The position numbers were made by a program, and so were the translations under genes. Positions 12,007 to 23,742 of a stretch of 64,000 nucleotides of DNA are shown here, piece by piece. The DNA is from Neopestalotiopsis rosae (taxonomy: Eukaryota > Ascomycota > Sordariomycetes > Amphisphaeriales > Sporocadaceae): contig JALGAS010000005.1 in the NCBI GenBank assembly GCA_023078685.1, forward strand, positions 1,054,001 through 1,118,000. The letters are read 5' to 3'. The notes under the pieces were generated by a model. That model ran no database searches, had not been told where the DNA came from, and worked only from the letters and a program-made list of their open reading frames with translations. Numbering within the stretch: position 1 is the first letter of the stretch; each line of letters begins with the position of its first letter.

Positions 12007-14804
12007 TTACTGCTGTAGCTCCTGCTGCTCGACTCCGATCTCTGGAGTGCCCTCTGGCACTGGCGTCTGGGTTGCTGCCTTCTTTGCAGCTAGAGTTGCA
12101 CGCCTCTTAGCGACGGCGTTGGACATTGAGCCAGATGCCCAGCGAGCTATTGAATGTGTTAGCATACATACTGCTGACTTCAAGGAAATGCCGTCAAGGC
12201 CGTGAGAATGCGCTTACCCTTCATACTGGCGGACATCTTTTCCGACTTGGTCATCTGACCGTAGTCTTTGTTATCATCCAGAAGTCCTCCATTTGCATCG
12301 CCGTTCATGATCTGGCCATGCATAATAGTGCCACCACCAGGCATACTCGTCACACTGTCAACGGGAGAGAGATTGGGGTTGGTAGCCGGAGTAGCATTCT
12401 TGAGCCTGATCCTCGGGGTCTTGGCTACTGGAGTCATGGTAGGCTCCATATCGGGGATGTTACTGGCAGGAATATTGGCAAAGTCTTGCTCTTGGACCTT
12501 CTTGGGAACACGTCTGATCCTCTTGGGCTTGGGTTGCTCTTCGTCTTCGACAAAGTCGCCATCTTCATCCTCGGGTGCGAACCTCTTCTGACGCTTCTCT
12601 CGTAGGCCGTATGCGGAGGTTGTTGTAGACACTGTTCCAGTTGATGAAGCAGTGTTTGGGCGAGACTCATCGTTGGGCTGGGTCGAGCCAGAGTTGTAGA
12701 AAGAGGTGGAAGGAATCTCACCAAGTCTCGAGTTGCGACGTCTGGTGCTCATGCCAGTCATTCCGTTCGGGGGAAGCTCGTCGTCATCAATGTTCCTTCT
12801 CTTGCGCTTGCGACCAGGGCGACCCTCGTCATGAACCTCTTCCTCTGCTTCAAGCTCGGGAGCTGGCGTGTCCTCTGGTACAGACGTTGGCAATGGATGC
12901 TTGCGAGGGCGGCCGCCTCTTCCCCGCTTCTTGGGTGTTTCCTCCAAGAGTGTTTGCCCAACTGCAATCGGCAGGACTGGTGCCTCAACATCCTCTTGTG
13001 CATGGCGGCCACGTCGCTTTCGTGGCAGTACAGGAGCCGGAGTTGAACCTCTGCTTGCAGGCTCAAAGTCGCCAAATAGGTTGGGGGCCTTCCTAGACCG
13101 TTTACCGTGAACGACGGTGGTGTCATCAGCCTCAGCAGCCTTGGCCGTCTGCTTCGGTCTGTCGCGCAGGCGACCTTTTCCAATGCCTCCTCTCTGGCCA
13201 ATGGGATCTTGTTGACCAATCTTTGACTCGCGCTCATCATACTCGAAGCCGTAAGCCTGAGCTAGGACACGATCTTGTTGCCGGGCATATTCGGTCATCA
13301 TGTCTGCCTTGGGTGCTCTAATACCCTTGACGACAAAGTCCTTGCGAACGGGGTCCGCGTTCGGATCCTTACTGCGGGCCAACTTGACACGGTGCTGGAA
13401 CAACTGTTCTTCTTGCTGGTACTTGGCAGCATTCTCCTCGTCGTCAATGACTTTTCGGCAACCGTTGTGCTCTTGCTGGATTGAATCCAGGACGTCTGTG
13501 AGATGCTCCAAGCGTGCGTACAACTCGTCCAAGGGCATCGTCTCGTAGTCTGCAATGAAGTCGATAAAGTCTTGGGCAGGACGCAGCTTCTTATAGGGAT
13601 ACTGCTTCTTGGGAGTGACGACGGGCACATCTGGTGTTCCAACATCTGGTGCTGGTGAATTCATGGTCGTGTCCTCCATGGGTGCTGGCGATCCAGCCGG
13701 CGTGCTGTCGTCTGGGACTTCATTGATGTCTTCAAGTCCATCATCAGGTGGCGTGTCTTGGGGGGTCTCCTCGGCGACGACATCTGGCTCAGTGGAAGGC
13801 GCCAGAGCGACGCCTTGTAGTGCAGGGTAGAGAGCAGTCACGCCGTCGATGTACGGTGTAATGCGGGCATAGGGGTCGTCGGAGGTTACATCAACTAATG
13901 CCTTGGGTGCTGGCTGAGCATCGCCAGGTGCTGTAGTTGAAGTAGGCGATGGCTCACGTGCACTAGCGCGAGTTGATTGGCCAACAAGTGATTGAGGCTC
14001 GTCGACCTCAATATTGGGTATGGGTACATCTGGTGCTACTTCGGTCTTGATCTTAGGTGCAGGCTCCTCTTCGGTAGTGACTGCTGTATCAACGGCTGAA
14101 GCTACAGGTGCAACTGACTCAAGAGCCGAGCTCTGCGAAAGACTTGGTAATGAAAGAGCAGACTCTTTATGCGAAGCATTCGAGCTCCGTCGGTGTGATG
14201 AGCCATTCATTGGTTCAGGGGATTGCTGTCCTCCAACCTCGATCGTATCTTGCACGATCGAATCATCATCAGGTCGATCTGCAGGAAGAGCTGAAGACTC
14301 CAAAGTGGATCTCCTGCCGATACTCCGTCGTCCAATAGGTTTTGAGGGGAGCTCCAATGAGCGTTGCTTCTCATCAGGCTCCAAGTCGTCCTCAAAGTCG
14401 TGATCCGTCAGAAGAGCATCAGTTCTGCGCTTTTTATACGAACGCGTAGTAGTAGGTGTGGCTTTGGGCTCAGGGTTTTGCTCTTCTTCATCGGCTTGGT
14501 CAAACGAATAATCAACCCGGGTGCGCTTCCGTAGTGAGCGACCGCCCTTGCTAGTGGGATCTTCAGGAGAAGCGTTTACGCCATCAAGATGCCTTGTGCG
14601 CATTCTGGTACCTCTGGTGTTAGAAGGGCTAGGAGTTTCGTATGTGAGAGCAGAGGCCGGTGCCACGGGCACGGCAGGAGTAGATGATGGGGCCATGTCT
14701 AGAAGCTCCGAGCGTTGTTGTGCGGATGAGCTGGCTGAAATGACAGTGCTGCGCTTTCTTGATGAAAAACGACCTCTGCCACGACCACTATTGGGCGATT
14801 CCAT
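12007..14804 (-). CDS. Large nuclear protein with AT-hook-like motifs, function unknown
   Basis: 908 residues in two exons (14804-12218 and 12146-12007) with a 71-bp intron. I do not recognise a named family. The first 400 residues are low-complexity and Ser/Pro/Glu-rich. A denser, probably conserved helical block runs from about residue 405 to 545. It includes FIDFIADYETMPLDELYARL, a predicted coiled segment and GQQDPIGQRGGIGKGRLRDR. Basic DNA-binding-like motifs follow: KKRGRGGRPRKHPLP near 625 (a good AT-hook core) and GRPGRKRKRR near 660, also a nuclear-localisation candidate. The last exon encodes RWASGSMSNAVAKRRATLAA, another basic patch. A chromatin role, such as a subunit of a remodelling or modifying complex, fits the motifs but is inference. 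The C-terminal exon was added because the intron joins in frame (MKG to ARWASG). Confidence 0.85.
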
Positions 14805-16814
14805 AGTGGTGATGTGGTTGTACTTGTGGGTGTAGTCAAGTAGTATGTAGTAGACAGGCCACAGTCCAAGTAAAGCTGCCGGAGATTAGCTGATGCTGTA
14901 AGTGGGGGAGCGAAAATGCCTACCTCAGTTATTAAGGGCCTTGGACTAGGGGACAGCGAACAATCGCGGCGAAGCGCAATGAGTATAGGCGCGCGTTGAA
15001 CACGCAGCTGGGATATGAGTATTGAGGGTGAAAGTGAAGAGTAGGATGTGGATTGATTAGATGTGAAAGCGGATAGGCCTATGCCAAAAACCGGTTCCAG
15101 CTGACGGTCAAACCCAAATTGCTGGGCGCGGAAAAGAAGTAGCTCGTCCGGCCAGTCGGTGTAAATGACAAACTGCCCAAAATGGACAAATGGTCAAATG
15201 TCACGCTGAAGCGACGACGGGTAGCGACGATGTTCGTCTTTTCGCTTTTTCATGTTAATAGGCAGAACAGACGGCGCGTGTAGAGATGGGAGCGATCGGG
15301 TTGCTGATGATGCCGAGAAAAATCGGATTTCAGGTGTAAGGCGCCCGGGCTCACCGGCGGCCACGAAAACCACCGACAGTTTGGGATGAAAAAAGAATAA
15401 GAGGACTTACCAGTGGACACCTCTGAAGAACCCGCAAAGGTATTTTCAGCGACCAGAGATGGGGTTTTTGCGTTGGCCAACAAGTACGTTGTATGAGTTA
15501 GAAAGGAGAGATGTGCGTGTGTGTGTGAGATGGGCCGCGCCTTGTAAAAGGGCGAAGGAATGCGAATGGTCAACTAAGTCAGATGGGGGCGAAGAGACTG
15601 CGAAAAAGTCTGATCAAACGGAAAGAAGACAATCTCCAAGTAGCAGAAGATGCTTTACGAGAAGATCTAATGGACAAGAGTCAGTAGGTCCAGGTCGGGT
15701 TTTGGTCTTGACGTTGTGTCTTGGGGGCAATGGTGATGAAGGCAAGGTTATTTGTTTTACATACGTGGTGGGCTCAGATGTCCGAATTATTAGTGGCCGG
15801 GGGGTCAGAATAATCGAAGGGGATTTGATTGTTGCGACAAGTCTTTGGCTGACGAGAGGAACAATCGCGAAAAGTCAGACGGTGATAGGCAACAATCAAT
15901 GAAGGCCAATATAGAAGTGGAAGAAGTAGTATTATTTGCGGTCGTCACGTTCAATCAGTCGGTCGCTCTCTCTTTCTTTCCATTTGCCTTGTTGCTGGGC
16001 TGCTGCGTTGCCAAATTTTGGAGGTTCTCAAGGCCCGTAGCCTGCAAGCGCATAACCTACGCACCAGCCACAGGCACAGGCTTCACAGCAGACTCAGACT
16101 GCCTTTGTCCCGGGTGCAGGTCTCGAACAGGGGGTTGCCGGTGGAGCCTCGAGCGGCTGTCTATGCGAATTTGGGAACCGGTCAGAGCCAATCAAGCAGC
16201 AGCTTTTGGCAGTCGACCGCTTTGTTCCGTTTCTGGTCTAGCGTCTTCGACTCTCCTTGCGGGACGATTAGCAACACGCCTGAAGCTCCATCCTGTGACG
16301 ACAAGCTCCAGTTTGGTACCAAAGGAAGGGGTTTCTACAAGATGAATGATATGTTTATAGATGCTCACGAGGTGTTTATATCTATTGTAAATCAAGTTGA
16401 TGTAATCTACGGAGTCAGAGATCTCCAGACAATTACTGCAAAAAAAAAAAAAAAAAAAAAAAAAATCAATTGTTTATGCTATCTTTGCTCATTCCCAGGC
16501 TTCAATTCGAGTGGTACCACGAAACTGCAATAAGGGTCCCTGGAAGACGCAACACTGGGGTCGAGCTACTACTACGTACTAATTGTGTCGCATCGGCCCG
16601 CTTGTCCACAACTGCATACCTACATACCGACGACAACCAGCAACATACCTCTTGCTGCCATACCTGTGCTACATCTCAGCTATTTGCGTCTTCCCTCTCT
16701 TCTGTTTAGGAGAGTTGTGGGACTTGCTGCTTTCAAATCCTCGCTGCCACGAGCGAGAATCCCTTGCGTCTGTTCCCCCAGACTTCCCCGTCGACGAACC
16801 CCACCTCTTCAATC
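14805..16814. other. 2-kb divergent intergenic region
   Basis: Lies between the divergent nuclear-protein gene and MTC1. No ORF here has support. A 26-nt A run sits at 16440-16465. The last 200 bp before the MTC1 ATG are C/T-rich and look like promoter and 5' untranslated sequence. A 5'UTR intron for the minus-strand gene near 14880-14930 is possible but unproven. Confidence 0.4.
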
Positions 16815-18631
16815 ATGGCGTCTAAGAAGCCCATTGACGACGAACTTGGTGAGCTCTTCGAGGGTCTTGGCGACGAGGGCAGCTCCAAGAAGCCCGTCAA
16901 GGCCAAGACAGCTGCTTCCAAAGCTCGTGCTGCCGACGATGATCTCCTTGCCGAGCTCGAGAACCTGGGCGACCAGCCCGTCCGCCCTCACACCCCTCGA
17001 GTCAAAGACGTGACCAAGCGCTCCAGCACCTCGACGCCTCCGCCAGCAGCGAGCCGACTGTCTGAAGACAAGCCCAACCTACCTCGCAAGTCGGGAGAGA
17101 GCACTCGATCGTACCATGCGAGCTTCACGCCCAGCGCCACGAGCTCCGAGTTCCAGGAGAACGAGAAGAAGGGTCCTGTAGAGCAGTCCACCCCGGTGCC
17201 TGCTGCTGCCGCCGCCGCCGCCAGCGGCGGAGGTGGCTGGTGGGGAGGCATCTTTGCGACAGCGACTGCTACAGCTTCTGCCGCAATGAAGCAGGCAGAG
17301 ACTGCTTATACTCAGATCCAGCAGAGCGAGGATGCAAAGAAGTACCTGGAGCAGGTCAAAGGCAATGTCGGTTACATCAGAAACTACGGTAAGTCCACCA
17401 ACCGGTCTTGCAACTCAATGAACCGCGGGACTTTCGTTACATCATTTGCTTTTCGCACATGTCCATGCAGCAGAGAGACTACATCAGTGAACCGCCTGTC
17501 TCTCCGAGGTCGTCATTGTAGTCTGGGACGCACAGTCTAGTTGACAACCGCGCCCCTTTGGACGCACTTGAGCCAAAAGATTCTCTAAAAGTCCATTGTC
17601 AATGTCCTCTCTAGAGTATACTATACTGACACACTGGCTCTGAAGGCGATGAACTAAGGCACCGTGCTCTGCCAACCTTCGCCGATATTTTGCATACTCT
17701 GGCACCACCGATCGCCTCCCACGAGCGTCTCCTGATTCACATCACCCACGATCTCGCCGGCTATCCTTCTCTGGACCCTCTGATCTATGGCGTCTTCAGC
17801 CGTGTCATGTCGCAAGTCGAGGGAGGTGACTTGCTAGTTATCCAACGTGGTCATGAGAGTACCGCGCGCCGTGCTTCTGACGCCGCTTTCTACACTGGAT
17901 CCTCCTCGTCTGCTGGCTGGCGCGATGGGCCGTGGTGGCGTCAGACTGATGTGCCTCGAGACCTGGGTACGGTCAAGGGCCTCGTCGAGGGAACAAAGCT
18001 CTGCCGCGTAAGTGCCGAGAGTTACGCTCACGACTACTTTGAGGCCACTGGTGGTATTACAGAGGCGCAGAAGCGAGCAGTGGAACCTCTGAGCGAGGAC
18101 AACCCTGTCAGAACCAGCGATATCTTCCTTGCAGTCCAGGCCATCACTGTCGACGCTGACACCGCCTTGTTTGCTGGCAGCACGGCTGGCGAGAAAGAGA
18201 AGGAAGAAAGTTCAGTTGCCGAGGACAACAGTGATACGCAAGTCTGCTTTGCCATCTATGTCCTGGATCCTGTCCACGAGATCACATACAGCACTGTGTC
18301 GCAGGCCATTCCTGCCAAGTGGATCCGCTGGCTGGATGCACCCAGTCCTCTGACTCCTGCCAGCAGCGAGTCTGAGCACCAGCACGAGAATGAGCTTGCC
18401 AATATTCCTGATGAGATTCGTGAGATTGTCGAGAGTGGCGGCGTTGATCCTAGGGAGTGGGTAGCAGAGTGGGTCGAAGAGGCATTGAGCCTAAGCGCTG
18501 GTGTAGTTGCACAGCGATATGTGGCCAGAAGAATGGGTGTCGGTGAGGGTGGTCTTGGAAAGGGCAAGCAGAAGATCGACGCTGTTGTCAACGATGGTGG
18601 AGGTGAGGCTGCTAGAGCTGGCCTCATCTGA
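16815..18631 (+). CDS. MTC1: MTC1 family protein (maintenance of telomere capping 1)
   Basis: Homologue of yeast Mtc1, a protein tied genetically to telomere capping and found at the early secretory pathway. Exons 16815-17388 and 17646-18631 give 519 residues. Features in order are an acidic N-terminus (DDELGELFEGLGDE, then DDDLLAELENL) and a Ser/Pro linker. A hallmark GGGGWWGGIFATATATASAA segment then leads into an amphipathic helix (residues about 150-190). The conserved C-terminal domain starts GDELRHRALPTFADILHTLA and includes ISSHERL-like PIASHERLLIHITHDL. The intron is 257 bp. A small exon inside it is possible, but the single-intron model joins the conserved blocks in frame (NYG to GDELRHRA). 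The family match is strong; the molecular role is poorly known in any fungus. Confidence 0.88.
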
Positions 18632-20286
18632 GCCCTCATGTCGTCCAGAACTGACTGATATATGATTGCAATAACTTTTGTGAGATAGGAAGTCAGCTGC
18701 CTCTCCCTTTCCCATCAAGACGCATAACAGTCGCCTGAATATGGAGTTACAGGAGTTGATCGGCTTGACTTGGCTCGATTGTAGGTAATACTAGATAGTC
18801 CTTTCGAATGTTGTACGTGTATACCATCCACATCTATTGAGATGCTCTCGTCAATGCCACAGCTTTGCAAATCGATAAGTGACATTAACATCCCAAACTT
18901 GGCATCAGATTGCAACTGCAAACTGACTTGATTGTAAATTGACTAGACTGCTTAGTCATCTTGTATCATATTATCCTCACAAATACTAGTATGTCTTTTG
19001 AACAGTCATTGTCACTGTCACACAACCATGACAAGTAATTCGATTTATGCCAGAGCATGTTTCTCATATGAATAGGCCAGGCGAATCGCTGCCTCCGCAA
19101 CTATAAAGAGACAAGCCGCCGCGGTTCCCGGGTTGTGAGACTCTTGTGTCCATGAACCACATACCTTGTAAAAAGTCATGTAGTGTATTATGTCTTTCAC
19201 GTCCAGAAATAACAGACCTGTAAAATAGTTGAACATATTATCTCAGCACAGATGGGTAGAATTAACCCATCATTAACGGCATGGACAAGTCATACAAATC
19301 CAAGTACCATACACATTGACTGCCCTGCCCAGGGGAACCTAAGTCAAAATTCATCTGATATAATGAACTTCTTCTGAACATTTGCTATCGTGCAGAAATA
19401 CACGCAGGCAGTTCTTTATCCGAACAGAGGCCATATGGGTGGTGACAAGCAGACTGTCTTTCAACAGAAAGCAACGAGATCCAGACCTGATAGCTCAGTC
19501 AGCAGAGCGCCGAGTTGAAAGACTTGCGCAACAGACTGCTAAGAATCTCACAGGACCGATCTTCACGATACTTACCGTCATGCTAATTCATTGGATTGGT
19601 CTAACCATATCGGCAATTTAGAACATGTTGATTTACTTACACCATCTAGGGGCACCAAAAAGATAAAAGAACAAAAAAAAGCCCATAAGTAAGTAAAAAT
19701 CCCCAGCTCTCCTGATAATCCAGAAGGTCTGGTTCCGTTGCTCCTTTTTTTTTCAATAATTATTCATCTGCACTGTTTTCGATCTATCCCAATATCATAT
19801 TGATCCCTGGGCGAATGAAGACCTATATGATGCGGAAATAACGGATACTATAAGCAAACAAGATTTGTGAACTGGCTGTCTAACAGGTCTGTGCAAAACT
19901 ATTCAGTCATACATAGTCACGAATTGACTAATTGTGAGCTTTGAGAATATTTCGTGCTCACTGATCTTTACTATGCACTATTTTCGTTTGTCGCGTATCA
20001 ATCAGCGGTGGTGTTGGAAGAGCACTTTTTTTTTCTTGGATTGAAATATTGGTAAGGCCTGCAACATCCCTGGGCAGAAGTTGTGGCCTTGAATTGCTGG
20101 ATCATTGTTCTTATTCTTTCCCACCATTACTTTTCCACTGAAAAGACGTATCCCCCGATTTCGATCTTGCCGTTTGTATATCGATTCCGAGCCACTCTCT
20201 CACTTCAACAATAGCAACCATCTTCACACTCGCTACCCAGCGGCCGAAGCTTCTTGTGCAACAAATACATACACAGGCATCTCAAC
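18632..20286. other. Intergenic, AT-rich, no gene seen
   Basis: About 1.65 kb with only short ORFs. At 19487-19510 a stretch (ctgatagctcagtcagcaga) resembles the 5' half of a tRNA (A box), but no B box follows. It separates the housekeeping block from the orphan-gene island. Confidence 0.4.
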
Positions 20287-20754
20287 ATGGCGAATTACGA
20301 GGCATATTACGATCCCTTCCGTTTCGCAGAGGTCTACCGCCCTGTCTTGACTCAATTCACAGTTGATGATGCCGACACTTGCAGCAAGATCATTCGCACC
20401 TTTGTCAACGCCAGCCACTTCCGCCTCAGCGCCTGGCGTCTGAACGACAAAGGCCTCCCTGATGATGGCAACCGCTTGGTCTTTCAGTCGCGCGACGCAA
20501 ACGCTGTATTCCAGGTCGTCAACACTTATCGACACAGCGACGTCTCACAATCCCATGGTGAAGTCTTCGGAATTATGATCACTGCCCCGCGCTACCTCTC
20601 CGAACGGGCTCTGGATGCTCTTCTACACGAAATTGACTCGGCGGTGCGAACAAGGTCACGCTTGAACTCGCCGACGTTCTTGACCAATTCAGCCATCCTC
20701 TACAGGAACTCCGATAGAAGCAGTGGCAATAGGAGCACCGCAAACAACAACTAG
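20287..20754 (+). CDS. Orphan small protein A of tandem family (intronless)
   Basis: 155-residue protein of unknown function, no signal peptide, one exon. The core (about residues 20-105) begins FTVDDADTCSKIIRTFVNAS and then FRLSAWRLND. It ends in a strand-helix pair GIMITAPRYLSERALDALLH; the tail is polar and Asn-rich. The pattern of strand, then Cys-containing helix, then paired strands, helix, strand and final helix recurs in the three downstream genes at 21282, 22549 and 23743. Cys, Phe and Ala keep their spacing (DxxxCxxxIxxFxxAxxF). I infer an old tandem duplication. A 33-bp upstream ATG exists; the one used here starts MANYEAYYD. Confidence 0.65.
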   Translation: MANYEAYYDPFRFAEVYRPVLTQFTVDDADTCSKIIRTFVNASHFRLSAWRLNDKGLPDDGNRLVFQSRDANAVFQVVNTYRHSDVSQSHGEVFGIMITAPRYLSERALDALLHEIDSAVRTRSRLNSPTFLTNSAILYRNSDRSSGNRSTANNN

Positions 20755-21281
20755 AACGACCGGATCAGCCGACGAACGATGGCAGCATTGACAAGTAGGG
20801 ACACAAATCTCGAACCAAGTTTCGTGCCAAACATGCCAAAGTTCGCAGACCCAAGATCAGATCAAGTCTCGTTACATCTTGTCTATTCCAATCATCTAAG
20901 GATTGACCCGTCCGAGACGATAGTCCTCCGCCATCGTTACGTGCAAGGAGGGATGACTGGAGGAGGTGGAATGCACAAGACGCAGAATAGTCTACAAATC
21001 ACGAATGCGGTTGCCAGATCAACTTTGAAAATGGAGTGTTCTTTCTCTTGTGTTAAGCCATCATAATACCTTCCAAATTAGAGACTACTTGCGCATTTCC
21101 TCAGATTCACTTTGCATATGTCAAGCCAGCCTGCTTTCGTGGACTTGCATACTTCACCCTACAGAAATTATTTGTCTACTCAATTGCACCATACTTGATC
21201 AAAGTATCATCAGTATCAGTAATTTATACTTTGATCAACCAATTGCGACCCCGCCGAATCCACAACCACAAAAGTTTTACA
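20755..21281. other. Intergenic between orphan genes A and B
   Basis: No convincing ORF. The inverted pair tactttgatcaa/ttgatcaaagta occurs just before gene B (about 21193-21240). Confidence 0.4.
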
Positions 21282-22028
21282 ATGCCACCAATACGACAAC
21301 GGAGAGGTGGCCAAGAAGTCATTAAATTTATCGCCTACGACGGACAAAGTTGCTCCGAAGCTCTGAGCCGCTTCATGGATGCCGAATTGTTCGAGATTCA
21401 TATGGAAGAGCCGAGCGACGACGTTGCGTTCGTTCACATTCGCTGCGGTGGATGCTTTGCCGCTCAGTGGAAGCTCATGCACATGATGTCCGATTGCCGC
21501 GCGCGCGACTGCAAGTTCATCGTAACGATTACCGGCAAGATTGCGGTCATGGCACCTCACTGGAACTGGCTCAAGGTACATCGCAACCTCTACCGCGGCC
21601 CCAACGCCCCTGGCCCCGACGACCCTGAGCCCTCGAGTACAGAGATCACGCGCCGCAACACTATCTCAGTCGACAGCAGTACAGAGCGGTCATCTAGAGA
21701 CGAAGTCAATTCAAGCAGGGAGAAATCCGATGATACGGAAATCACGCGCCGGGATCCTGTTTCAGTCGATAGAATTGAGAGTCTGTCATCCGGATACGGG
21801 GCCATATACAAGAAGAAGGGACCCGACGATACGGAAAACATGCGCCAAGATTCTGTTTCAGCGGACAGAACCGAAGAGTCGCCAGCTGGAGACGAGGTCA
21901 TATACAAGAAGAAGAAATCCGAAGATTGTGGTCTTTGCAGAATTCCTGCCTCCAGAAACGGTATGAGGATCAAGCGGAAGTCATATCGGCACCATCACAC
22001 TGTTGATACGAGTGATGACGAAAGTTAG
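21282..22028 (+). CDS. Orphan small protein B with three 32-residue repeats
   Basis: 248 residues, intronless. The N-terminal domain (residues 12-100) has VIKFIAYDGQSCSEALSRFM, DAELFEIH, FIVTITGKIAVM and a final APHWNWLKVHR helix. It follows the same order of elements as genes A and C. From residue 120 to 215 there are three back-to-back repeats of exactly 32 residues, starting TEITRRN, TEITRRD and TENMRQD. Each has the frame T-E-x-x-R-x-(N/D)-x-(I/V)-S-(V/A)-D and ends in a DD or ED pair; repeats two and three share IYKKK. The C-terminus is basic with three His. No signal peptide or membrane segment. Function unknown. Confidence 0.68.
   Translation: MPPIRQRRGGQEVIKFIAYDGQSCSEALSRFMDAELFEIHMEEPSDDVAFVHIRCGGCFAAQWKLMHMMSDCRARDCKFIVTITGKIAVMAPHWNWLKVHRNLYRGPNAPGPDDPEPSSTEITRRNTISVDSSTERSSRDEVNSSREKSDDTEITRRDPVSVDRIESLSSGYGAIYKKKGPDDTENMRQDSVSADRTEESPAGDEVIYKKKKSEDCGLCRIPASRNGMRIKRKSYRHHHTVDTSDDES
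21639..21926 (+). repeat. Three 96-bp in-frame tandem repeats inside gene B
   Basis: Units at 21639-21734, 21735-21830 and 21831-21926 have the same length and are translated in frame. Repeats one and two share gagatcacgcgcc-like starts (agatcacgcgccg and aaatcacgcgccg); repeats two and three share catatacaagaagaag. Confidence 0.8.
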
Positions 22029-22548
22029 GATTCAGACAACACCCAATATAAGAAAACCAAGACGGGGAAAGGCAGTGATTGTGAAAAGTTTGGTAAGAAG
22101 GCATACATGAAGTTTGTTCATAGGACAAAAAGGTTCCAGTGAAGGAAAGGTTCCGATTGTCTGATGAATGGTCGAAAAATGCTACCGATGTAACCAATAG
22201 AGGGAGAAAAGGAGTAGACGATTCAAATTGCATCTAATTATTTATCCATGGTGGTTGAACGAGCACTACGCATTGTGAAGATCGCAATTCAATAGGCAAG
22301 AACTGTTCTTGCCTTTTCTCCATTTTCTGAACCACATCTCCTGTTAATTTTCCACAAGCTGGGCCACTCTACTTGTTTCCTTAATGTTCAACCCAACCAC
22401 AAGAGTCATCAAAATTGGACTCTTTACCAACGGCCTACGTTGTCGCCTAGACCGGAACTTTTCACTTCACTGCCAACCGCACATCCAAGATCTTCTTATC
22501 TTGCATCTCACTCTGCTTGACTTGACCAAAGCATCAAGGAACACCACA
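22029..22548. other. Intergenic between orphan genes B and C
   Basis: No separate gene seen; the reading frame of gene C stays open upstream to 22384, but the family-like N-terminus begins at 22549. Confidence 0.4.
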
Positions 22549-23109
22549 ATGTCGGGTACTAAGCGAAAGCACGCCGAGGATACAGGTCTGTCGGTTGACG
22601 ACTTCACGGGCACTGCAAAGACAACTATTGTCACAACCAATGTTGATGCCTGTGCAGCCGTCATTCGTGCTTTTTCTGAAGCCGATGAATTCAGCATTAG
22701 ATCTAATACTCCGTGTTACAAGGATAGACTTGACCTGAACACCAGATCTAGCGACGGCATGCTCAGTATCATCGACCACGTTCGCCATGGAGAAGACTAT
22801 CGCTTGACTATTAAGGGCAGCCACGACGTCATTTCCAAGGGTTGGAATGTCATCAAGCTTGCTGCAAGGCAAAAGTCTGATGAGGCTGAGAGAAGAGACA
22901 GCAACAATCCAGAGGTCCGGGGAGCCCCGAAGGTTTTCAAGCCAATTGGCTTTTTGAGCTCCAAGCGAATCAAGACTGAGCCCGAGAACTGGACCACCAC
23001 ACCGACACTATTATCACCATACAGGAAGTTCAAGGACGAGCTTTTAAAGAACAATCGTTCAAGCGCCGAGCCGCCCAACAAGAGTGTCTCCAAAAAATAT
23101 GATCAGTGA
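22549..23109 (+). CDS. Orphan small protein C of tandem family (intronless)
   Basis: 186 residues. A basic start (MSGTKRKHAED, possibly nuclear) is followed by a core of about 85 residues: IVTTNVDACAAVIRAFSEAD, EFSIRS, RLDLNTRSSDGMLSIIDHVR, YRLTIKGSHDVISKGWNVIK. This has the clearest match to protein A (DAxxCxxxIRxFxxAxxFxI, spaced identically), and its last helix contains the Trp also found in B and D. The remaining 80 residues are polar and basic with no repeat. The start at 22549 (acaATGtcg) is preferred over in-frame 22384 because it puts the core at the same distance from the N-terminus as in its relatives. Function unknown. Confidence 0.65.
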   Translation: MSGTKRKHAEDTGLSVDDFTGTAKTTIVTTNVDACAAVIRAFSEADEFSIRSNTPCYKDRLDLNTRSSDGMLSIIDHVRHGEDYRLTIKGSHDVISKGWNVIKLAARQKSDEAERRDSNNPEVRGAPKVFKPIGFLSSKRIKTEPENWTTTPTLLSPYRKFKDELLKNNRSSAEPPNKSVSKKYDQ

Positions 23110-23531
23110 GCATCGTATCAGCACATAGGTGCCCCAAGTACTGGAAACAATTTCCTGGTCACGAAAATCGGCAGAAACGTAAGAAACTTCATTTCCACGG
23201 ACACACGGACTGAAACCTAACGTACGTAAAACAGTCCTTTCTTTACGAATGGTGTTGCCAGTCAGAGAGATCTTGAGCCACGAGAGCTCCCAGAGATTTG
23301 CACGAGGAAGGAACCAAATTGTCAAGAAGGACAGTTGACAGAAAGGAGGAGATACTTGACACTAGGTAGTCACTCCTGTCCACGGAAGAACACCTGAATT
23401 CCATGGGTCAATTTCCAATAGAGCACCTTCCATTCCTTCTTCAAGTACAACCACTGATCAAATCTTAATTGTTTTTTGCGCCTGCTCGTGACTACCTCAG
23501 TAGTAGCCAATACCAATGACGAGCACAAATA

Positions 23532-23571
<40 letters not shown>

Positions 23572-23742
23572 GAGCACTCCAAACTGATTTTACCTCTTTC
23601 TCCCCCCTCTCCAACATCATTGACAACACTGATTCTTACTTGCCACCATTCTTCTATTTGGAACAGGCCTTTCTTCTAATTACTGTTGAAATTGCAATAC
23701 AAATTTCGAAACTTTTTGGATTATAGATAATTACAGGCAAAA
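23110..23742. repeat. Intergenic with a 35-nt poly-C tract
   Basis: An uninterrupted C run occupies 23533-23567. The rest has no gene. Such a tract is prone to length slippage and, on the G-rich strand, to quadruplex folding. Confidence 0.8.

Noticed and set aside
19480..19530. tRNA-like A-box segment
   Set aside because: No B box, acceptor stem or terminator follows; a chance match or an old fragment.
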